Source of the DNA: an uncultured Flavobacteriales bacterium
GTDB lineage: Bacteria; Bacteroidota; Bacteroidia; Flavobacteriales_D; Parvicellaceae
DNA: 64,000 nt
Assembly (NCBI GenBank): GCA_943788755.1
Contig: CALSRM010000003.1
Coordinates: forward strand, 1,426,001 to 1,490,000
Direction: 5' to 3'
Position numbers and translations under genes: made by a program. The stretch's first letter is position 1. Every line of letters begins with the position of its first letter. Positions 27,508 to 36,535 of this stretch are shown one piece after another. The notes beneath the pieces are model-generated. The model did no database searches. It worked only from the letters and a program-made list of their open reading frames with translations, and was not told the origin of the DNA.

Positions 27508-28968
27508 CTATTTTTTCAATCCAAATATCACAGCTTGTTCCTCCATCATTTCTAAAATCAAGTCAATTTCTCTTTTGTGTGTTCTAAAAGATAAAATGGC
27601 AAAACGTAAAGTATAAATACCTTCTATTCTAGTTGATGAAATAAAGATTCTTCCATCATTGTGAAGACCTTCAAGTATTTTTTCGTTGAGTTTATTCAAA
27701 TTTTCATCAGAAGTATTTTCTTTCCAAAATCGGAAAGTTTGTACAGATAATTCATGCTCTTTCCCAACCTCTATATAAGGGGTCTCCTTTAGTTTTTGAT
27801 AAGCGTATTTGGTTAAAAGATATTTTTCTAAAATAGCATCTTTAAATGGTTTTAATCCGTGAACCATTAATGGTAACCACATCCTTAAGCCTCTAAAGTT
27901 CCTGGATAATTCAGGAGAGACATCTGCGGGTGACCATTCATCAGGAGCTTTATACGCATCTTGCATATAGTTAGCCGTGTAGTAATGAGAATGCAACATT
28001 GCTTTTCTATCCTTTACTAAGACCATTCCTGTTCCGTACGGTAGAAATAACCCTTTATGTGGGTCAATTACTAACGAATCTGCTTTTTCGATTCCTTTAA
28101 ACTTATCTTTCAGTTCGTCAATGAGATAGAAATATCCTCCGTAAGCGCCGTCAACATGAAACCAGCAATTATTCTGCTGTGAGATTTCAGATAATTTATC
28201 TAGGTCGTCAACTATTCCAGTATCTGTTGTTCCTACTGAGCCAATTATTAAAAATGGCTTTAGCCCTTTTAATTTATCTTTTTCAATTTGATGAGACAGG
28301 AAATTAGTATCCAAATGATAATTCTCTTTCAGTGGAATATTTCTGTAAATACATTCTCCTAAGCCGGCAATTCGGATGGCCTTATTAAGGCTATGGTGCA
28401 TTTGAGATGAACCATATATTACAGTTGTTTCGAAGTCTTTTCCTTTTATGCAGTGCGCATCTCTTGCAGAAACGATTGCAATAAGGTTTCCAATACTTCC
28501 ACCAGTTGTCAGATTTCCTCCGTATTCTCCAGTAAAGCCAAATTGTTTGGCTGTCCAATCAATTAAATGGTTTTCTAGTCTAATTGCTCCTGGATTTCCA
28601 AAGTATATTCCAGAATATTTATTCGTAATTGCAGCTATTAAATCTCCATATCCCGCAAGTGGTATGCCACCACCTGGTATGTAGCCAAGATGTCCGCCAG
28701 AAGCTGGTTGAAGTCCTGTGTTATTCACTGATCTTTCATAAAGACGAAGTAAATCTTCTAGTTTGTATCCGTTTTCAGTGATAGGGAAGTCATAGATTTC
28801 TTTACTAGGTTCGGAGTCAGCTACCCATGAATTCTTACCTTCTAATTCATCCAAGAAGTTGAATAGATAGTCTCTTATGGCAGTGTCATACTCTTTTCTT
28901 TCATTAGAAGTTAAGTCCAATTGTCGTGCCGATTTTTCGAGTTGTTTGAGCTGGTGTTCTAGGTTCAT
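27508..28968 (-). CDS. PLP-dependent group II decarboxylase (glutamate/aromatic amino acid type)
   Basis: 486 residues from ATG 28968. The open frame goes further upstream to 29082, but that part overlaps the divergent transporter and the promoter box, so 28968 is preferred. PLP-binding features: TTGGSIGNLIAIVSARD near residue 130, HVDGAYGGYF with the PLP-contacting Asp, and the catalytic lysine in SLVIDPHKGLFLPYGTG. The enzyme removes CO2 from an L-amino acid; the substrate (aromatic amino acid, tyrosine or glutamate) is not decided by these motifs. It is divergent from a sodium-coupled transporter, which could bring in the substrate. Confidence 0.88.
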   Translation of the reverse strand: MNLEHQLKQLEKSARQLDLTSNERKEYDTAIRDYLFNFLDELEGKNSWVADSEPSKEIYDFPITENGYKLEDLLRLYERSVNNTGLQPASGGHLGYIPGGGIPLAGYGDLIAAITNKYSGIYFGNPGAIRLENHLIDWTAKQFGFTGEYGGNLTTGGSIGNLIAIVSARDAHCIKGKDFETTVIYGSSQMHHSLNKAIRIAGLGECIYRNIPLKENYHLDTNFLSHQIEKDKLKGLKPFLIIGSVGTTDTGIVDDLDKLSEISQQNNCWFHVDGAYGGYFYLIDELKDKFKGIEKADSLVIDPHKGLFLPYGTGMVLVKDRKAMLHSHYYTANYMQDAYKAPDEWSPADVSPELSRNFRGLRMWLPLMVHGLKPFKDAILEKYLLTKYAYQKLKETPYIEVGKEHELSVQTFRFWKENTSDENLNKLNEKILEGLHNDGRIFISSTRIEGIYTLRFAILSFRTHKREIDLILEMMEEQAVIFGLKK

Positions 28969-29018
28969 AGGTGATACTAATAAATCAACGTGGAAATCTA
29001 ATTTGTAACGGTTTTCTA

Positions 29019-29026
29019 CAAACATA
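29019..29026 (-). promoter_or_regulatory. -7 box of the decarboxylase gene
   Basis: Reverse strand TATGTTTG, an exact TAnnTTTG match, 50 bases before ATG 28968. It lies in the short gap to the divergent symporter and supports the shorter decarboxylase start. No TTG at the right distance is seen. Confidence 0.4.
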
Positions 29027-29047
29027 AGAAAACCTTTTCTTTGTTGC

Positions 29048-30583
29048 ATGTCAAATACGTTGATCATATCTGTAATAGTCATTTACTTTTTAGTACTTCT
29101 GTTTATTGCATGGCTAACAAGTAGGAACGCAGATAATGACTCTTTCTTTTTAGGTGAAAAAAAATCTCCTTGGTACATAGTTTCTTTTGGAATGATAGGA
29201 GCTTCATTATCGGGAGTTACTTTTATATCAGTACCAGGAGGAGTGGGCGGAGGTCAGTTTAGCTATATGCAAATGGTGTTTGGCTATTTTATCGGCTACC
29301 TTGTAGTTTCTTATGTTTTGATGCCTATTTATTATAAAATGAATTTGATATCTATTTATGAATACTTAAAGCATCGTTTTGGTTTCTGGAGTTATAAAAC
29401 AGGAGCGGCATTTTTCTTAGTGTCCAGGATTTTAGGTGCTTCTATCCGGTTATTATTAGTTGCAAGCGTATTGCAGCAAATACTATTTGATGACTGGGGA
29501 ATCCCTTTTTGGGTAACAGTAGTTTTTTCAGTCTTACTTATATGGATATATACCAATAAAGGAGGAATTAAAACAATCATCTGGACAGATACGCTTCAAA
29601 CAGCGTTTATGCTTTTCGCTGTATTAGCTACTGTTTGGCTAGTTAGTGATGCACTTAACTTATCTGATAAAGCCGGGCTTGTAAAATCAATTTCAAATAG
29701 TAAGTATAGTCAGATTTTTTACTTTGACGATTGGCACAGTGGAAATTATTTCTGGAAACACTTTTTGGGTGGAATGTTTATTACCATTGGGATGACCGGT
29801 TTGGATCAAGATATGATGCAAAAGAATTTAAGTTGTAAAAACATCAAGGATGCCCAAAAAAATATGATGAGCATGGCGGTTGTTTTAGTAGTTGTTAACC
29901 TTGTTTTTGTAGCAATGGGAGCATTGTTGTTTATGTATAACGCATCTACTGGAATTGGGAATGATGTACTCGAAGCAGGTAGAACGGATTTGCTCTTTTC
30001 ATCAATTGCAATGGAAGGTTCAATGGGAGTAACAGTTGGGTTGTTGTTTTTGTTGGGGTTAATTGCAGCAGCTTATAGCAGTGCTGATTCTGCACTTACT
30101 TCTTTGACAACTTCGTTTTCAGTAGACTTTTTGAATGTAAAAGAAAAAAAGCATGGACCTGTTTCTTCAGATGAATTAACTCATAATTTTAAAGAAGGAA
30201 ATGGAGAACAAGAAAAATTAAGGAAGTTAGTTCATATAGGGATGTCAATAGTACTTGTATTGGTTGTGGTATTATTACGCTACACTACTGAAGACTCAGC
30301 AATATGGTTATTGATTAAACTAGCAGGCTTTACATATGGTCCTCTTATTGGATTGTTCTTTTTTGGAATCCTGACTAAACGGAAATTAACAGACACTTTA
30401 GTGCCAATTATCTGTGTTTTGGTTGGAGGAGTAATGGCTACAATTTGGTACTTGGCAAGTAACGATATTGTTTGCTGGTTTGGAGAGTACAAGTTTGGCG
30501 CTGAATTGATAATTTACAATGCGCTGCTCTCGTTTGGTGCTTTATTTTTGATTAGTAAGCAAAACCCGAAAGCTTTAAATTAA
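29048..30583 (+). CDS. Sodium/solute symporter (SSS family)
   Basis: 511 residues with about 13 membrane helices, the usual SSS (SLC5) topology. The FIAWLTSRNADNDSFFLGEKKSPW start and GASLSGVTFISVPGGVG block (sodium-binding region, about residue 52-68) are characteristic; further markers are MPIYYKMNLISIYEYLKHRFG and GLIAAAYSSADSALTSLTTSF. It probably imports an organic solute with Na+ across the cytoplasmic membrane. The substrate is unknown; the divergent decarboxylase gene suggests an amino acid or derivative, by position only. No promoter is obvious. Confidence 0.92.
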   Translation: MSNTLIISVIVIYFLVLLFIAWLTSRNADNDSFFLGEKKSPWYIVSFGMIGASLSGVTFISVPGGVGGGQFSYMQMVFGYFIGYLVVSYVLMPIYYKMNLISIYEYLKHRFGFWSYKTGAAFFLVSRILGASIRLLLVASVLQQILFDDWGIPFWVTVVFSVLLIWIYTNKGGIKTIIWTDTLQTAFMLFAVLATVWLVSDALNLSDKAGLVKSISNSKYSQIFYFDDWHSGNYFWKHFLGGMFITIGMTGLDQDMMQKNLSCKNIKDAQKNMMSMAVVLVVVNLVFVAMGALLFMYNASTGIGNDVLEAGRTDLLFSSIAMEGSMGVTVGLLFLLGLIAAAYSSADSALTSLTTSFSVDFLNVKEKKHGPVSSDELTHNFKEGNGEQEKLRKLVHIGMSIVLVLVVVLLRYTTEDSAIWLLIKLAGFTYGPLIGLFFFGILTKRKLTDTLVPIICVLVGGVMATIWYLASNDIVCWFGEYKFGAELIIYNALLSFGALFLISKQNPKALN

Positions 30584-30587
30584 TCGT

Positions 30588-30595
30588 TACATTTG
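30588..30595 (+). promoter_or_regulatory. -7 box of the PKD lipoprotein gene
   Basis: TACATTTG, an exact box 32 bases before the ATG at 30628. No clear -33 TTG is found. Confidence 0.4.
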
Positions 30596-30627
30596 ATACT
30601 ACTTATAAATTAGACTAACCTATCTTT

Positions 30628-31311
30628 ATGAAGTGCTTAGCCATACTGCTTCCGCTCTTTTTATTTTATTCTTGTAAAAAGAATGAACTTATTGCTTGCA
30701 TAAGCTCCATGGATGAGAAATACGAGTTAGATGATAAAGTTACTTTTTTAGCCAATTGTTCAGAGAATGGATTTGGTTATTATTGGGATTTTGGAGATGG
30801 AAATAATTCAAATGAAAAACACCCAGAGCATATATATGCATCGCCCGGAACTTACACGGTAGAATTAAAAGTATATTCTAAAAATAATAAATCTTTTGAA
30901 TCTGATTTTAAAACTGTAATAGTTAAAGATTTCCCTGTATCAGTTGTAATAACCTCTATTGTCTTGTCGTCTTTTCCAGAACTTAATTGGTTAGAAAATT
31001 CTTGGGATGTTGGTGGTTTACCTGATATTCGATTTCAAATAGTAGATGGGATAACCACCTATTTGGATGGTGCAGAGGTTGCTCAGGATGCTGATTTTAA
31101 TCTATCGTATACATACTATAATGACTTTCCCATTACACTTCCGTATGACTTAAATTACTTGATAAATGTTCTTGATGAAGATGGAATTACCGATGAATTA
31201 ATTTCCGTAATAAATTTTAATCCTACATCATATTCATTGGATGAAGAATCAAGTGTTACAATTATTGATGAGGATTGTACTCTAATCTTAAAATTAGATT
31301 GGGTGTATTAA
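30628..31311 (+). CDS. PKD-domain lipoprotein
   Basis: 227 residues. The lipoprotein signal ends at LFYSC (Cys16). One PKD domain (about 25-110) is clear from YYWDFGDGNNSNEKHPEHIYASPGTYTVELKV, an Ig-like fold common in surface adhesion or glycan-binding proteins. The rest (about 112-227) is beta-rich and of unknown family. It is probably an outer-membrane-anchored periplasmic or surface protein. It converges with pyrD, 17 bases between stops. Confidence 0.85.
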   Translation: MKCLAILLPLFLFYSCKKNELIACISSMDEKYELDDKVTFLANCSENGFGYYWDFGDGNNSNEKHPEHIYASPGTYTVELKVYSKNNKSFESDFKTVIVKDFPVSVVITSIVLSSFPELNWLENSWDVGGLPDIRFQIVDGITTYLDGAEVAQDADFNLSYTYYNDFPITLPYDLNYLINVLDEDGITDELISVINFNPTSYSLDEESSVTIIDEDCTLILKLDWVY

Positions 31312-31328
31312 TTATGAATGTAAAAAGC

Positions 31329-32363
31329 TTATTTCTTATTCAAAACAGCCTTGTTGATTCTTTTAACAAGATTTGGACCTTCGTAAATAAAACCAGTATA
31401 TATCTGAACTAAATCTGCACCAGCTTCTAGTTTTTCCAGAGCATCTTCTTCAGAGTGAATACCTCCTACACCGATAATTGGAAATGCTTTCTTAGATTTT
31501 GTAGCTAGGTATCGAATTATTTCAGTAGATCTTTCTCTTACGGGTTTCCCACTTAGTCCACCATTGCCAATTTTTTCAACGGCCTCCTTCGACGTTTTTA
31601 GACCATCTCTGCTTGTTTCCGTATTGGTGGCAACCACACCATCAATACCTGTATTGGCAATTAGCTCAATAATTTCATCCAAAGCATTGTGGTCCAAATT
31701 TGGTGCTATTTTTAAAAGTATTGGACGTTGAACTTTTTTGGTAGCGTTAATTATTTTTAATTCACCTAATAGTTCCGTTAAAAAGTCAGTGTCTTGCAGT
31801 TTGGTTAGATTTTTAACATTAGGACAGCTTACATTCACTACAAAATAATCAACTGCATCGTGCAAGGCATTAAAGTTGTAGACATAATCAGCTATTGCAT
31901 CATCATTTGAGGTTACAGTATTTTTACCGATGTTTCCTCCAATAATCAAATTGGTTCTTTTCTTTTTAAGGTTTTCTACAATTGCATCAACTCCGATGTT
32001 GTTAAATCCCATTCTATTTATCAGAGCCTCATCTTTTTTTAAGCGAAACATTCTCGGTTTAGGATTTCCAGCCTGTGGTTTTGGAGTGGCAGTGCCTATC
32101 TCAATAAATCCGAAACCGTAATTTTCCAATTGATTAATTAGGACAGCATTTTTATCAAATCCAGCAGCAATTCCAATTGGGTTCTTAAATTTTAGGCCAA
32201 AAAGCTCTCTTTCTAACTTTTTGTCTTCAATATCGAAGATCATTTTATTGATAGCTGCAACGCCTGGAATTGCATTAGTAAATCGAATTAATTTAAAGAC
32301 AAAGTGATGAATTTTTTCTGGATCAAATAAAAAGAAAAAAGGTCTTAATATCACTTTATACAT
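31329..32363 (-). CDS. pyrD: Dihydroorotate dehydrogenase, class 2 (quinone-linked)
   Basis: 344 residues. It oxidises dihydroorotate to orotate in pyrimidine synthesis, passing electrons to quinone at the membrane. The class 2 N-terminal helical extension ([21 protein letters not shown]) is present. FMN-binding and catalytic motifs are [40 protein letters not shown] (catalytic Ser next to Cys) and [16 protein letters not shown] and [28 protein letters not shown] promoter for it lies in the last bases of the upstream tlpA-like gene. Confidence 0.96.
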   Translation of the reverse strand: MYKVILRPFFFLFDPEKIHHFVFKLIRFTNAIPGVAAINKMIFDIEDKKLERELFGLKFKNPIGIAAGFDKNAVLINQLENYGFGFIEIGTATPKPQAGNPKPRMFRLKKDEALINRMGFNNIGVDAIVENLKKKRTNLIIGGNIGKNTVTSNDDAIADYVYNFNALHDAVDYFVVNVSCPNVKNLTKLQDTDFLTELLGELKIINATKKVQRPILLKIAPNLDHNALDEIIELIANTGIDGVVATNTETSRDGLKTSKEAVEKIGNGGLSGKPVRERSTEIIRYLATKSKKAFPIIGVGGIHSEEDALEKLEAGADLVQIYTGFIYEGPNLVKRINKAVLNKK

Positions 32364-32384
32364 GCCGTAAGTCTTAATTTACGA

Positions 32385-32417
32385 CAAAAATACTACTTAT
32401 TAATTAACTCATTCAAA
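32385..32417 (-). promoter_or_regulatory. Promoter of pyrD inside the 3' end of the redoxin gene
   Basis: Reverse strand TTTG (32417-32414), 21 bases, TATTTTTG (32392-32385), 21 bases before the pyrD ATG. The redoxin gene stops at 32393, so the upstream half of this promoter lies in its coding sequence. Confidence 0.55.
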
Positions 32418-32965
32418 ATTGAGTAGACTTCTTCTGTATTCCAATCATGTGCTCCTTTCATTTTATGGGTAATGATTTTATTTTTGTCTATGATGATTGT
32501 TGTTGGATAGCTATTTGTTTGAAGTTGAGAAGGAGTTTGACCTATAGCAGTGTATATAGGAAGCTTGTAATTATTGTCTTTTGCAAATTCTTTTAGGATT
32601 TTGATAGATTCATTTGGGCTAACGAGGATAAACTCGATATCCTTTTCATATTTCTCGTATAAGCTATTTATGGATGGTAATTCGGTTCTGCATGGTCCAC
32701 ACCATGTTGCCCATATGTTAATGAAAATTGGCTTATCAGTATCGGATAACCACATTTTCTCATTGTAAATATCCTGAATGTTCCAGTCAGCTGATAAAAA
32801 GTTGTCACTACTTTTATACTTGTTCATGTTGGGAGAGGATAGAAACAGACCTCCAATCCAAGTTCTTGTGGCTCCTCCCCAAGGCGTTAAATATAAAAAA
32901 GCTAGAATTAAACCAAATCCAATCCAAAATAGTAAATCTGATTTTTTCTTTTTTGATAGTTTCAT
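32393..32965 (-). CDS. TlpA/ResA-like thiol-disulfide oxidoreductase, membrane-anchored
   Basis: 190 residues. One N-terminal helix (about 11-40) anchors the protein, with the catalytic domain outside the membrane. The thioredoxin active site is NIWATWCGPCRTELPSINSL (about residues 82-100). EFILVSPNES, a SYPTTIIIDKN cis-Pro block and the C-terminal helix complete the fold. It probably reduces disulfides in exported or c-type cytochrome maturation substrates. The ATG at 32965 follows a TACTTTTG box by 4 bases. Confidence 0.92.
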   Translation of the reverse strand: MKLSKKKKSDLLFWIGFGLILAFLYLTPWGGATRTWIGGLFLSSPNMNKYKSSDNFLSADWNIQDIYNEKMWLSDTDKPIFINIWATWCGPCRTELPSINSLYEKYEKDIEFILVSPNESIKILKEFAKDNNYKLPIYTAIGQTPSQLQTNSYPTTIIIDKNKIITHKMKGAHDWNTEEVYSILNELINK

Positions 32966-32969
32966 GCTT

Positions 32970-32977
32970 CAAAAGTA
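32970..32977 (-). promoter_or_regulatory. -7 box 4 bases before the redoxin ATG
   Basis: Reverse strand TACTTTTG, then AAGC and ATG. It matches TAnnTTTG exactly, but no -33 TTG lies at a proper distance. A near-leaderless transcript is implied if it is used. Confidence 0.4.
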
Positions 32978-33122
32978 AAATATTCTTGATTAGTAGAATG
33001 TCACATATGTTTCAAAGGATATGTTTATTTGTTGATATTTCTAGCTATTTGTTGGTGAATTCAGTACAATAAAAGCAACTGTTTAGGTGATAATTGCTAT
33101 TTTCGTCAACTCAATTCATTTC

Positions 33123-33869
33123 ATGATTAAAGGAAAGAAAATAGTAGTAGTTATGCCTGCGTATAATGCGGCAGATACATTAGAGAAAACGTATAAGGAA
33201 ATCCCTTTTGAAATAGTGGATGAAGTTATTTTGGTTGATGATCATGGCACCGATAACACCTCTGAATTAGCTAAAGGATTGGGAGTAAATCATGTGATTC
33301 GCCATGATGAGAATAAAGGCTACGGTGGGAACCAAAAGACTTGTTATAATAAAGCTTTGGAAATTGGAGCTGATATTGTGGTAATGCTTCATCCTGATTA
33401 TCAATATACTCCCCAATTAATCCACAGTATGTCTTATTTGATTGCAAATGAAGTTTATCCTGTTGTTTTGGGGTCTCGAATACTAGGAAAAGGAGCATTA
33501 AAGGGAGGTATGCCTTATTATAAATATGTAGCAAATAGAATTTTGACATTGTCACAAAATATTCTTGTTGGTCAAAAATTATCTGAGTACCATACCGGGT
33601 TCAGGGCATTTTCTAAAGAGGTATTAGAGGCTATCCGATACAATGAAAATTCAGATGACTTTGTTTTTGACAATCAAATGCTTTCTCAGATTATATATAA
33701 TGATTTTGAAATAGCAGAGGTTACTTGCCCAACTAAATATTTCGAAGAAGCTTCTTCAATCAACTTTAGTAGAAGTGTAACTTACGGCCTGGGAGTTTTA
33801 GGAACATCATTTAAACACTTTTTTACAAGAATTGGCGTTTACAAATGGAATTTGTTAAACAAAAAATAA
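33123..33869 (+). CDS. GT2 glycosyltransferase (polyprenyl-phosphate sugar transferase-like)
   Basis: 248 residues from ATG 33123. The upstream GTG at 33087 is not preferred. GT-A family 2 motifs: VVVMPAYNAADTLEKTY, ILVDDHGTDNT and the DXD-like block VVMLHPDYQYTPQ (Asp-Tyr in place of a full DXD), and HTGFRAFSKE. This resembles dolichyl- or undecaprenyl-phosphate sugar synthases, which make the lipid-linked donor for the GT39-type enzyme two genes downstream. It is cytoplasmic or membrane-associated. Confidence 0.85.
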   Translation: MIKGKKIVVVMPAYNAADTLEKTYKEIPFEIVDEVILVDDHGTDNTSELAKGLGVNHVIRHDENKGYGGNQKTCYNKALEIGADIVVMLHPDYQYTPQLIHSMSYLIANEVYPVVLGSRILGKGALKGGMPYYKYVANRILTLSQNILVGQKLSEYHTGFRAFSKEVLEAIRYNENSDDFVFDNQMLSQIIYNDFEIAEVTCPTKYFEEASSINFSRSVTYGLGVLGTSFKHFFTRIGVYKWNLLNKK

Positions 33870-33872
33870 ATT

Positions 33873-34538
33873 GTGATTGATTCTATACTAAAAAATATAA
33901 AGAAGCAGCCCTATTTCTTTTTACTCTATTTCGCTTTTTTGTCCATTTTTATTTTGATTCTTTTTAAATTTTCCAAAACTGATGCTACGTTATGGGCGAA
34001 TCAATATTGGTCACCTTTTCAAGATGTATTTTATAAATACATGACTTATTTGGGAGATTTTGCAATGGCTGCAGTGGTTGTTTTCGGTCTTTTGTTTTGG
34101 AAGTTTAAATATGCTGTTATAGCAATGCTTAGTTTTGTTGCGACTGCTGGTATTACACAGTTTTTAAAAAAAATAATCTATCCAGATCTACTTAGACCTT
34201 CAATAGAGATGTGGGATGAGATGCAATCAAAGGTGTTGCATTTAGTTGATGGAGTAGAGCAGTTATTAGGCTATACATTTCCTAGCGGCCATACAACTTC
34301 AGCCTTTAGCATTTTTTGTTTGCTAGCATTATTGACAAAGAATAAGTGGTTAGGATTTATTTGCATCGTTTTTGCCGCTTTAATTGGGTACTCTAGAATT
34401 TATTTATGCCAGCATTTTTTCGAAGATGTTTTTACGGGGGCTTTAATAGGGGGTGTGGGTTCATTATTGGTTTATTCATTTTTTGAGAATAAAACTTTTG
34501 GGAATTGGGGTGAAAAGTCTTTGCTGAAATTGAAATGA
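33873..34538 (+). CDS. PAP2-type membrane phosphatase
   Basis: 221 residues from GTG 33873, 3 bases after the previous stop. About six membrane helices. The three phosphatase signatures are present: KKIIYPDLLRPS (KX6RP), FPSGHTTSAF (PSGH) and SRIYLCQHFFEDV (SRX5HX3D). It hydrolyses a lipid phosphate such as undecaprenyl pyrophosphate or a lipid A/phospholipid phosphate on the periplasmic side. It sits between two glycosyltransferases that use polyprenyl-phosphate sugars, so recycling of the carrier is the simplest role. It overlaps the next gene by 4 bases (ATGA). Confidence 0.9.
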   Translation: MIDSILKNIKKQPYFFLLYFAFLSIFILILFKFSKTDATLWANQYWSPFQDVFYKYMTYLGDFAMAAVVVFGLLFWKFKYAVIAMLSFVATAGITQFLKKIIYPDLLRPSIEMWDEMQSKVLHLVDGVEQLLGYTFPSGHTTSAFSIFCLLALLTKNKWLGFICIVFAALIGYSRIYLCQHFFEDVFTGALIGGVGSLLVYSFFENKTFGNWGEKSLLKLK

Positions 34539-36280
34539 AGACATTCCTAGAAAAACCATATGGGTATCAAATACTTTTAGCCATTGTAGGTCTGGTTTTT
34601 TTTCTGCCTTATTTAGGTAGTGTTCATTTATTTGACTGGGATGAAATAAATTTTGCGGAATCTTCTCGTGAAATGTTAATTACTAAAAACTTTTTCCAGG
34701 TTCAAATTAATTTTGAACCATTCATGGAGAAACCTCCATTTTTTTTCTGGTTGCAGTCAATATCAATGTTTGTTTTTGGAGTAACAGAGTTTGCTGCAAG
34801 GTTTCCCAATGCTATTTTTGGAGTGTTAACAATGCTTACCCTGTTTAAGATTGGAAGAAACCTTCATTCTGAAAAATTTGGGTTAATATGGGCATTGATA
34901 TATTTTGGTTCGTTTCTTCCTAATTTATATTATAAATCCGGGATTATCGACCCCGTTTTCAACTACTTTATTTTTACCTCAATTTATTATTTAATTAGGC
35001 TTATCAATAGTGATAAGTGGAAGGAGCAAAACAAGTTTGCCGCATTATCCGGTTTGTTTGTTGGTTTGGCTATTATTACAAAAGGACCTGTAGGTCTATT
35101 GTTGTTGATGTTATCGTTTGGTGTGTATTGGGTTTTCAATAGATTTAAAAGAGTGGCTTCCGTTAAGAGTTTCTTAATTTTTATTGTTACAATATTTGCT
35201 GTTTCGTTCCTTTGGTTCGGGTATGAGTTAGTTCAAAATGGACCTTGGTTTATTGTTGAGTTTATTAAGTATCAAATAGATTTATTTACTACTCCTGTTG
35301 CTGGACATTCACAACCTTTCTATTATCATTTTGTTGTTGTGTTAATTGGTTGTTTTCCATTGTCAATAATAGCAATTCCTAGATTTTTGAATATGAAGGA
35401 ACAAGACACTTTTGATCCGATGGCAATTGAATTTGAAAAGTGGATGAAAATATTGTTTTGGGTTGTCATGATTTTGTTTAGCATTTCAACTACGAAGATT
35501 GTGCACTACTCTTCGATGTCATACTTGCCACTTAGTTATTTGGCTGCAACTTATTTGTTTAATATTTCCGAAAAAAAATTAGAGGTAAAAAAATGGATGT
35601 TGGTTACTATCGTTTTTTTTGGATTCGTTTTTTCTTCCCTTCTAACTTTATTGCCAATTATTCTTGATAGAAAAGATGATTGGCTAATACCTAGTTTAAA
35701 AGATCCTTTTGCCGCAGCGCAATTATCTGTTGATATTCCAATATCGGGATGGGAATTTTTAATTGGGATATTCTATTTTATTTCCATTGTTTTTGGAATT
35801 TATTTATTATCCAGATTGCAAGTAGTAAAATCTGTTTTAGTATTGTCCATAAGTACTGCATTTTGTCTGCTTGTTTTTACAAGGGTTATGGTGCCAAAAA
35901 TTGAAAGTTTTACGCAAGGGCCAATGATTAGTTTTTATGAAAACTTAAAAAGGCAAGATGTTTATGTTACTCCGGTAAACATGAAAAGCTATGCGCAATA
36001 TTTTTATTCAGATATGCAGCCATTAAAAGAATCTGCTGTTTTAAAGAATTATAAGAAACAGCTGCTGAAAAAATATCAGGCAACTTCTTTCAACGATTTA
36101 ACGCAAAAAGATAAAACAATTTTTAATTCGGAAATTATTCATTACCTAATGTTTGATCCCGTTGATAAACCAACTTATTTTGTCGTTCGTTTCAATCAAA
36201 AAGATCGAATGGATAGTAATCCAAAATGCGAGTTTCTATATCAAAAAGGTGGTTTTGCTTTTTATAAGAGGAAAGAGTAA
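34535..36280 (+). CDS. GT39-like membrane glycosyltransferase (ArnT/PMT family)
   Basis: 581 residues with about 11-12 membrane helices. The first loop bears the family signature HLFDWDEINFAESSREM (the catalytic acidic residue region), and the second the FMEKPPFFFWLQSIS block typical of ArnT. It transfers a sugar from a polyprenyl-phosphate donor to lipid A or another acceptor on the periplasmic face. The three genes from 33123 form one translationally linked operon: donor synthase, carrier phosphatase, transferase. The acceptor is unknown. It ends 5 bases before the stop of the convergent Kunitz-like gene. Confidence 0.9.
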   Translation: MKTFLEKPYGYQILLAIVGLVFFLPYLGSVHLFDWDEINFAESSREMLITKNFFQVQINFEPFMEKPPFFFWLQSISMFVFGVTEFAARFPNAIFGVLTMLTLFKIGRNLHSEKFGLIWALIYFGSFLPNLYYKSGIIDPVFNYFIFTSIYYLIRLINSDKWKEQNKFAALSGLFVGLAIITKGPVGLLLLMLSFGVYWVFNRFKRVASVKSFLIFIVTIFAVSFLWFGYELVQNGPWFIVEFIKYQIDLFTTPVAGHSQPFYYHFVVVLIGCFPLSIIAIPRFLNMKEQDTFDPMAIEFEKWMKILFWVVMILFSISTTKIVHYSSMSYLPLSYLAATYLFNISEKKLEVKKWMLVTIVFFGFVFSSLLTLLPIILDRKDDWLIPSLKDPFAAAQLSVDIPISGWEFLIGIFYFISIVFGIYLLSRLQVVKSVLVLSISTAFCLLVFTRVMVPKIESFTQGPMISFYENLKRQDVYVTPVNMKSYAQYFYSDMQPLKESAVLKNYKKQLLKKYQATSFNDLTQKDKTIFNSEIIHYLMFDPVDKPTYFVVRFNQKDRMDSNPKCEFLYQKGGFAFYKRKE

Positions 36281-36285
36281 AATGT

Positions 36286-36528
36286 TTAATTATTACATTG
36301 ACATTCTTCACAAGCTTGTCTGGTTTCAAAACCAATTGCGTTACATCCACTATAGCCGGTAAGTTCGCATGAGTTTGTGCTTTTATTGTAAAGCCAGCTT
36401 TCCCAATATGCCATGCAAGTAACTCCCGATGGTAATTCATCACTACACTCGGAAGGTTTAGCTGTTGCACATGCTTTACCGTATGAGTTAAGGCATAGTA
36501 GTGCTAAAACTGATAAAAGACTCTTCAT
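36286..36528 (-). CDS. Small secreted Kunitz/BPTI-like Cys-rich protein
   Basis: 80 residues from ATG 36528. After a signal peptide (about 1-19) the mature protein has Cys at 20, 28, 38, 54, 62, 73, 76 and 78. The spacing 38-(15)-54-(7)-62 is exactly that of C14, C30 and C38 in bovine pancreatic trypsin inhibitor, with the same landmarks: YNK, an aromatic-x-G-C pair (GYSGC) and GFET. The stretch after Cys62 is two residues shorter than in BPTI, and there are extra cysteines. The residue at the P1 position is Met39, which suggests a chymotrypsin- or elastase-like target. It follows ridA by 7 bases. Inhibitor function is inferred. Confidence 0.75.
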   Translation of the reverse strand: MKSLLSVLALLCLNSYGKACATAKPSECSDELPSGVTCMAYWESWLYNKSTNSCELTGYSGCNAIGFETRQACEECQCNN

Positions 36529-36535
36529 TGTATGG

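Noticed and set aside
27475-27510. Repeated GAACT/CTAAGAACTA words downstream of the decarboxylase
   Set aside because: The AT-rich words are short and irregular; no hairpin or unit length can be defined.
28969-29082. Upstream extension of the decarboxylase frame
   Set aside because: It overlaps the divergent symporter start and runs through a -7 promoter box; the family usually begins near the ATG at 28968.
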